This document shows, in pieces, positions 60,701-64,000 of a stretch of 64,000 nucleotides of DNA. Location: assembly GCF_050624435.1 (NCBI RefSeq), contig NC_134535.1, positions 124,111,731 to 124,175,730 of the forward strand, read 5' to 3'. The stretch is from Tenrec ecaudatus (Eukaryota > Chordata > Mammalia > Afrosoricida > Tenrecidae). Under the pieces are notes generated by a model. The model saw only the letters and a list, made by a program, of their open reading frames with translations, was not told where the DNA came from and did no database searches. Made by a program: the position numbers and the translations under genes. Numbering within the stretch: position 1 is the stretch's first letter; every line of letters begins with the position of its first letter.

Positions 60701-61478
60701 AATGATGTTTTGTCAACTGACCTAGGTGTCCCCTGGCAGGAGTTCCTTCCGGTGACAGGTACCTCTGGGTGATCTTATCATCTCTAACTTTTTAGTTAGC
60801 AGCTATGTGAACAGACCATTTTCACCACCCAGGGACTCGAAAGGAATTTTGAAGACCTCCAAAAATGTGATTCTACACTGCCAATACATCTTCTACTACC
60901 TCTACCCACCAGTGTCTCTTCATTACCTCCAAGTTCCTAATGATGATTTTGTGACTTACCATCTTTTTCTAAAGTGACTCTTCCGATGGAATATATGTGA
61001 GACTGAGGAGGCTGGGAAAATAACACATGTCATATTTTCAGAATGCCTGAGGTATTTCTACCTGACCAACATACCTGAGATGAGAGCCTGTTGATCTAAT
61101 TTCTCCAGAAGACTACTCCTGATGTCCATTTCCCCAGCCAGGGAGAAAGTATAAGCTAGGAGGGCCTGAGTGTAGAGGTTGGTGACAGTGGTGACAGAAT
61201 GCTTGAGACATCGCAGACCTTGACTCACCATTGGATCCTGAAAAGTAAACATGGGTACCAACTGATACACTATTCCTTTTGAAATGGGAAGCAATAGGGA
61301 AATCCTATCATAATCCCGATTACAATTGGGCAGAGGGAAAGGAGTTTCTCTAGCAACAGGTATGATAGCAAGCGTATAAAAAGGAAGGGTTAGAGAAACT
61401 CACATCTAGGGGCTCTCCCATCTCCAGCAAGGCAGCGGTGATGTACGCAGTCAAGGAGATCTCATCGTCAACGCCACC
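48795..61478 (-). CDS. A2ML1: Alpha-2-macroglobulin-like 1, 3' portion of gene (last ten exons)
   Basis: A2ML1 is a secreted broad-range protease inhibitor of the alpha-2-macroglobulin family, known from keratinised epithelium; it traps proteases through a bait region and a thioester. Nine coding exons (25, 54, 72, 72, 43, 30, 23, 34 and 13 codons, boundary codons counted once) plus a non-coding terminal exon read leftward. All donors are GT and all acceptors AG, phases agree throughout, and the spliced frame (366 residues and a stop) has no interruption. Visible landmarks are GGVDDEISLTAY and NAYGGFSSTQ of the alpha-helical thioester domain, GVYTLEASGQGCVYVQ of the CUB domain, and NMAIVEVKMLSGFSP, LKPAAIKIYDYYLP and QYGDPCE of the receptor-binding domain. 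The wording fits A2ML1 better than A2M or PZP. The bait region and thioester Cys-Gly-Glu-Gln are not in the window; no upstream exon was found between 61479 and 64000, so the gene continues beyond the right edge. Likely functional. Confidence 0.93.
49538..49579 (-). CDS. A2ML1: A2ML1 last coding exon
   Basis: A 42-nt exon that completes an Asp codon and reads EQATIQYGDPCE followed by TGA at 49539-49541. One base after the stop comes a donor, GTGAGC, so the 3'UTR lies in a further exon. From my knowledge of the family, the matching A2M exon has about this length and is also followed by one short final exon. Confidence 0.9.
50061..50163 (-). CDS. A2ML1: A2ML1 exon (receptor-binding domain)
   Basis: A 103-nt exon reading LTKKTQTYTFTISQSVLV, then LKPAAIKIYDYYLP and one base of the next codon. 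The acceptor is CCCACAG and the donor GTAAGG. YDYY is the conserved end of the receptor-binding domain. Confidence 0.93.
50594..50735 (-). repeat. AfroSINE
   Basis: AAAACTCACTGTCACCGAGC, CATAGGACAGGGTAGAAG and CTTTCTCCCGTGGAGC. Lies in an A2ML1 intron. Confidence 0.8.
51125..51320 (+). mobile_element. Old L1 3'UTR fragment
   Basis: A diverged match to the module region (ATCACTGAAGATAAG, TAGCCTCTGGGTGGTAAAGGC, CACAGCAACCTGTGTGATTC), next to the RTE element. It lies in the intron downstream of the A2ML1 GDPCE-side exons. Confidence 0.55.
51365..52475 (+). mobile_element. RTE (BovB-like) LINE, 3' half
   Basis: A 1.1-kb RTE-type non-LTR retrotransposon fragment. Broken frames encode the reverse-transcriptase end and C-terminal region (AFNGVGHQVLRMALRRMGIP, later KEARRRIDGFEWWCRQRIW and VPWTAERTNESVLEEVQPEC). 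The 3' end reads TAGGGCTGCTATGAGTTAGC and finishes in an (AAC)n tail, as RTE elements do. Many stops and frameshifts make it inactive. It lies in an A2ML1 intron. Confidence 0.88.
52466..52481 (+). repeat. (AAC)n RTE tail
   Basis: Five AAC units that close the RTE element, typical of RTE 3' ends. Confidence 0.85.
53288..53497 (+). repeat. AfroSINE
   Basis: A full-length copy from AGGAAACCCAGGTGGCATAG to CAGTGAGTTTGGTTTTGG. Lies in an A2ML1 intron, antisense to the gene. Confidence 0.9.
53738..53806 (-). CDS. A2ML1: A2ML1 exon (receptor-binding domain)
   Basis: A 69-nt exon of 23 whole codons beginning LLQQPLVKKVEYG and ending NIYLEE. The acceptor is TCCTATTCAG and the donor GTAAGT. It is in phase 0 at both ends. 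Confidence 0.91.
54089..54179 (-). CDS. A2ML1: A2ML1 exon (receptor-binding domain core)
   Basis: A 91-nt exon completing the split Ser codon, then YVGSRSSSNMAIVEVKMLSG and a tail ending YHM. The motif SNMAIVEVKMLSGF is one of the most conserved in the family. The acceptor is CCTCAG and the donor GTAAGT. Confidence 0.93.
54359..54486 (-). CDS. A2ML1: A2ML1 exon (start of receptor-binding domain)
   Basis: A 128-nt exon reading TVLRYNIIPPKNLETFSLSV, then a cysteine (ARCGQ) that in A2M-family proteins pairs with the C-terminal cysteine. It ends two bases into a Ser codon at the donor GTGAGG. The acceptor is CTTATCAG. Confidence 0.92.
54674..54889 (-). CDS. A2ML1: A2ML1 exon (thioester end and second CUB segment)
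   Basis: A 216-nt exon of 72 whole codons starting DTIVALQALAKYATTAY and ending GQGCVYVQ. It carries the last thioester-domain helix and the beta strands of the CUB domain that links to the receptor-binding domain. The acceptor is CTTCCTCAG and the donor GTAAGC. Open reading continues upstream into the intron, so only the splice sites set the exon limits. Confidence 0.94.
54890..57319 (-). other. A2ML1 intron (2.4 kb)
   Basis: Lies between the GGFSSTQ and DTIVALQ exons. It is AT-rich and I recognise no repeat or further exon in it. Confidence 0.8.
57320..57534 (-). CDS. A2ML1: A2ML1 exon (thioester domain end)
   Basis: A 215-nt exon completing the split Gly codon, then ESIHWSQKP, VDVELTSYVLLAQLTKP and the hallmark NAYGGFSSTQ. 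The acceptor is CTCCTTAG and the donor GTAAAC. The tryptophan-rich linker ESIHWSQ is an A2ML1 feature that A2M does not share closely. Confidence 0.94.
57714..57742. repeat. (GT)n microsatellite
   Basis: About fourteen GT units in an A2ML1 intron, followed by GCATGCGCGC. Confidence 0.93.
57805..58015 (-). repeat. AfroSINE with C-rich expansion
   Basis: TCACTACCATCTAGTTGATTC through GGGCAGGGTAGAACC to a pyrimidine expansion at 57912-57948, then GTTTCAAACTGTGGACC. Confidence 0.8.
58163..58220 (-). mobile_element. L1 3' terminal fragment
   Basis: A short T-rich tail followed by ATCATTTTATTGGGGC, the extreme 3' end of the main L1 family. The sequence beyond 58220 does not continue the family. 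Confidence 0.6.
59230..59850 (-). mobile_element. L1 3'UTR copy in A2ML1 intron
   Basis: A 0.62-kb 5'-truncated copy reading from TTTATTGAGGGCTCTTAC through the pyrimidine-rich middle to GACCCCCCTTGTTC. It is more diverged than the 7.7-kb copy. Confidence 0.8.
60026..60217 (+). repeat. AfroSINE
   Basis: GGAGTCCTGGTGGTGTAGTGG through CAGTTTGAAACCACCAGG to TGGATGGCAGTGAGAGC. Confidence 0.88.
61075..61237 (-). CDS. A2ML1: A2ML1 exon (thioester domain)
   Basis: A 163-nt exon beginning DPMVSQGLRC and ending QQALIS plus the first base of a Gly codon (phase 1 donor, GTATGT). The motif NLYTQALLAY is typical of A2ML1. The acceptor TTTACTTTTCAG is strong. The intron to the preceding exon is only 166 bp. 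Confidence 0.93.
61404..61478 (-). CDS. A2ML1: A2ML1 exon (thioester domain, GGVDDE exon)
   Basis: A 75-nt exon of 25 whole codons starting GGVDDEISLTAY and ending MGEPLD. The acceptor is a pyrimidine tract with CTAG and the donor is GTGAGT. It is in phase 0 at both ends. It encodes a helix pair in the thioester domain. The preceding exon, expected to carry the NGC motif, is not in the 2.5 kb to its right. Confidence 0.92.
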
Positions 61479-62271
61479 CTAGAAAGGCACAAGGAGATGA
61501 AAGTGAGGACAACAGCCAGCACAAGCAAAGACTGTGTGCAATTAAAACAAACAAACAAACAAACACAGGCATCCCCTGTGAATAAGTGAATTATTTTTTA
61601 AAATGTCCCTTCCATGGGCTGACAGCAGCCCTAAGCTTTGAAGACACAACATGGGGCAGGGGCAAGGGCAGGACTTTAGCAACGACATGGCACTGCAGTG
61701 GTCTTCACTTGGGGTAGGTACCTGTGGAACTCAAGAGAAAGGCCTAAGAAGGACGAGGGGTCAACAACGGGAACCAGGGAGAATAGCTTTACCATCCAAC
61801 CCACACGCAGCAGCCCCATTGGTCCTCCCTCAAGGAACAGGAGGTCCATCCCCTACTCTGAGGGCAGGTGGTCAGGGATTAGGTAAGACTTGGCCTGATT
61901 AATGTTTTTCACAAAATAAAGATCTTAGTAAGGTAGAAACATACGTACTCTACATTATGATCCTCATTCTATTCATGAGAAAATGAACACTATAAAAGGT
62001 TTACAATCTTGTTCAGAATTATATCTGTAATAAGCAGCGGCACTGGAATTTGGACTCAGGAATATGTACTTTAGAGATCAAGCACCGAATTGTTAAACTT
62101 GACCACACAGAAAAGGGATAGAAAAAACCTTGTAGGAACTGGTTCTAACCAAGTTTTACATGATTCCCAGGCTTCAGTATAAAAGGGAAGAGAATGTCTT
62201 GGGAAAGATGCGGTCCTGCCCACAGAATGCTGTTATTGTCTTGAGTAGTCTTTGAGTTATATGTGTTCACA

Positions 62272-62452
62272 ACTCAAACTCAGTGTCATCAGCTGGATTC
62301 TGACCCAGGGCAGGGTAGAACTAACTGCCCCCGTGAGTTCCTGAGACTGTAACTCTTTATGGGAGTAGAAAGCCTCATCTTTCTTCCAGTTTTGAACTAC
62401 TGACCTTGTGGTTAACAGCACAACATGCAATCGCTACACCACCAAGGTTCCT
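62272..62452 (-). repeat. AfroSINE
   Basis: CTCAAACTCAGTGTCATCAGC, GGAGTAGAAAGCCTCATC and CACCACCAAGGTTCC. Confidence 0.85.
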
Positions 62453-62735
62453 TCTATGGACAGCAGAATGAAACACAATCTCGTTCTGAGCCATCCTCAC
62501 AATTGTTGCTGTGTTACCCCATCTTTGCAGCCACTGTGCCAATCCATCTCAGTGAGGGTCTGCCACTTTTTGCTGCCTCTCTGCTTTTCCAAGCACGACT
62601 TTCCTCTCCAGAGATTGCTCCCTCCTGATGACACATCCAAATTAAGCAAGTCAAAGACTTGCCATTCTTGCTTTGAAGGAGTATTCTGGTTGGATTATTT
62701 CCAAGATGGATTTCTTCATTCTTTTGGCAATCCAT
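62453..62735 (-). mobile_element. RTE 3' fragment
   Basis: Starts TATGGACAGCAGAATGAAAC and continues through GTGCCAATCCATCTCAGTG to AAGATGGATTTCTTC. It abuts an AfroSINE in the same orientation. Confidence 0.75.
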
Positions 62736-63534
62736 AATTGTGGGGAGCAGAGAACAGGAAGAGCGTGTATACAGATGAATCCTTTAGTTTCGTATATTAA
62801 GGAGCCAGGCAGGCTGTGTTTCTGGGGTGGAGGAGGCCTGTGTTTCTGTGAGTTGGAGGTGAGTCCCAATCACATTCTCATAATTAATAGTGTTCCTCAT
62901 TATATCCTCCCATAAGAGTGCTTCAAATTACCTCTTCCAAGCACATGGCTGTTTGCTATGTAGCAGACACAAGTTATTGCTTTCTAGGCTCTGAGGACAG
63001 CCACCTCCCCTTACTTGCCCCGGGCACTGGTATTAGGTTACTCTCACCTGTGAGCTCAGGGACCTTAATGTAGAGAGCACCCACCTTGTGATGCTGTAAC
63101 TACTGAATATGCGTGTTTTTTTTCTTTTTTTTTTTCAAAGTGTTACAGGTCTCATTGTCACCACTGCAATTAATCCACAGTGATGGAAGCAAAACCTGTC
63201 ATCCTTTCAGCCCCAACTGTCCGTCTGGACACCATGATCAGCTGTGCCCAGAATATGCGTGTTTTATGGCTACCTATAAATGTCACACGACAGTAAAGGT
63301 TTTCTCTCACTTCTCCTAGTTGAGAAGAGGAGCTGAAGTGAGCATGTTACCATAAAATGTGTCTGACTCCTTTATTTTATTCTCTCTCCTATCTTTCCTA
63401 TCCTCTCCGACCTTACTATAATTTTCTATATTATCACCATACAATTGCCCTTTGGTTGTTGGAGGCTGGTTTCCTCTGACACATAGTACATTCAATATTT
63501 TTTGCGAATGCCAGGATTTAAAGGCCTCGCTTCT

Positions 63535-64000
63535 CCAGCCTTGCTTGTTCAATGTCCAGTTGCACGTGCACATGGGGCAGCTGAAAACACTATGGCTGGG
63601 TCAGGGACACTGTACTCAAGGTGGCATTTTCACCTTTTAACACTTTAAAGCGGCAAAGCGGTCTTTTCCAATGGGTTTGGCTCACACAACCCGTCATTTG
63701 ATTTCTGGACTGCTGCTTCCATGCCATTGATTACATGTCCAGATAAAATGTAATCCTTCACAATGGCAATATTTTCTCCATTTATCATGTCGTTGCTAAT
63801 TCATTCAGTTGTGAGGATTTTAAAGATTTCTGTGTGAAGGTCTATCAGTAAGCTCTTCGAGCCCTCTTCACTTTCAGGACGCAAGATTGTGTTATCTGCA
63901 TGTTGCATCCTGTTTATGACTCTTCCTCAAATTCTGATGCCACATTCTCCTTCATATAGCCCCGTTTCTCAAATCATTTGTTCTCATACTGATTGAGTAA
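63535..64000 (-). mobile_element. RTE LINE fragment reaching the window edge
   Basis: Contains GTTCAATGTCCAGTTGCACG, GACTGCTGCTTCCATGCC and TTCTCCATTTATCATG, then sequence corresponding to the YADDTTL region of the reverse transcriptase (minus strand). It runs off the right edge. Confidence 0.75.

Larger units (their letters stand above)
61479..63534 (-). other. A2ML1 intron, right-hand part
   Basis: No upstream exon was found. Contents: an (AAAC)n tract at 61546-61564, an AfroSINE and an RTE fragment at 62272-62735, and otherwise unassigned DNA. Confidence 0.65.

Noticed and set aside
60960-61011. 52-nt pseudo-exon with AG and GTAAG borders, minus strand, between two A2ML1 exons
   Set aside because: It would leave an upstream intron of only 63 bp and shift the A2ML1 frame; no family member has an exon there.

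Overview
This is a stretch of eutherian nuclear genome, almost certainly from an afrotherian and most likely a tenrec (Echinops-like). Three signs point there. AfroSINE copies are scattered through the whole window. BovB/RTE-type LINE fragments share the same 3' end style as those SINEs. There are also hAT DNA transposons, including a SPIN element; published surveys report SPIN in tenrec and only patchily in other mammals. The species is an inference; the sequence does not name it.

The only gene I can support is at the right. The last ten exons of A2ML1 (alpha-2-macroglobulin-like 1) lie on the minus strand between about 48.8 and 61.5 kb. Nine coding exons splice in perfect phase into 366 residues: the C-terminal half of the thioester domain, the second CUB segment and the receptor-binding domain. 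They are followed by a very short non-coding terminal exon with AATAAA. The 5' part of the gene, including the bait region and thioester, lies beyond the right edge.

Everything from 1 to about 48.7 kb is intergenic and repeat-rich. By region: 0-7.5 kb holds AfroSINEs, a solo LTR and a nest of SINE, hAT, RPLP1 retropseudogene and SPIN. 7.5-10.7 kb is one L1 3'UTR copy nested inside another. 11-20 kb holds LTRs, RTE and old L1 pieces. 20-30.6 kb is dominated by 3' ends of one L1 family. 30.6-36 kb is mixed LTR, L1 and apparently unique DNA. 36-38 kb is an RPL23A fragment joined to an L1 3' end. 41-42 kb is a hAT element with transposase remnants. 44.9-47.1 kb is a dead mariner split by an L1 tail. 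The A2ML1 introns carry a few more SINE, RTE and L1 pieces.

The most informative observation concerns the commonest repeat, a long non-coding sequence ending in a short (A)-rich tail after a CCCCAATAAAATGATTT-like end. The copy at 27.9-30.6 kb has a twin-priming (5' inversion) structure. Its inverted half carries the L1 ORF2 C-terminus and then sequence that aligns with the 5' end of another copy. That identifies the repeat as the roughly 2.3-kb 3'UTR of an L1 lineage, much longer than the 3'UTR of human or mouse L1. Some copies carry a tandem duplication of a ~247-bp module inside this 3'UTR, and nesting shows the duplicated form is the younger. No intact retrotransposon, CRISPR array, tRNA or rRNA gene was seen.
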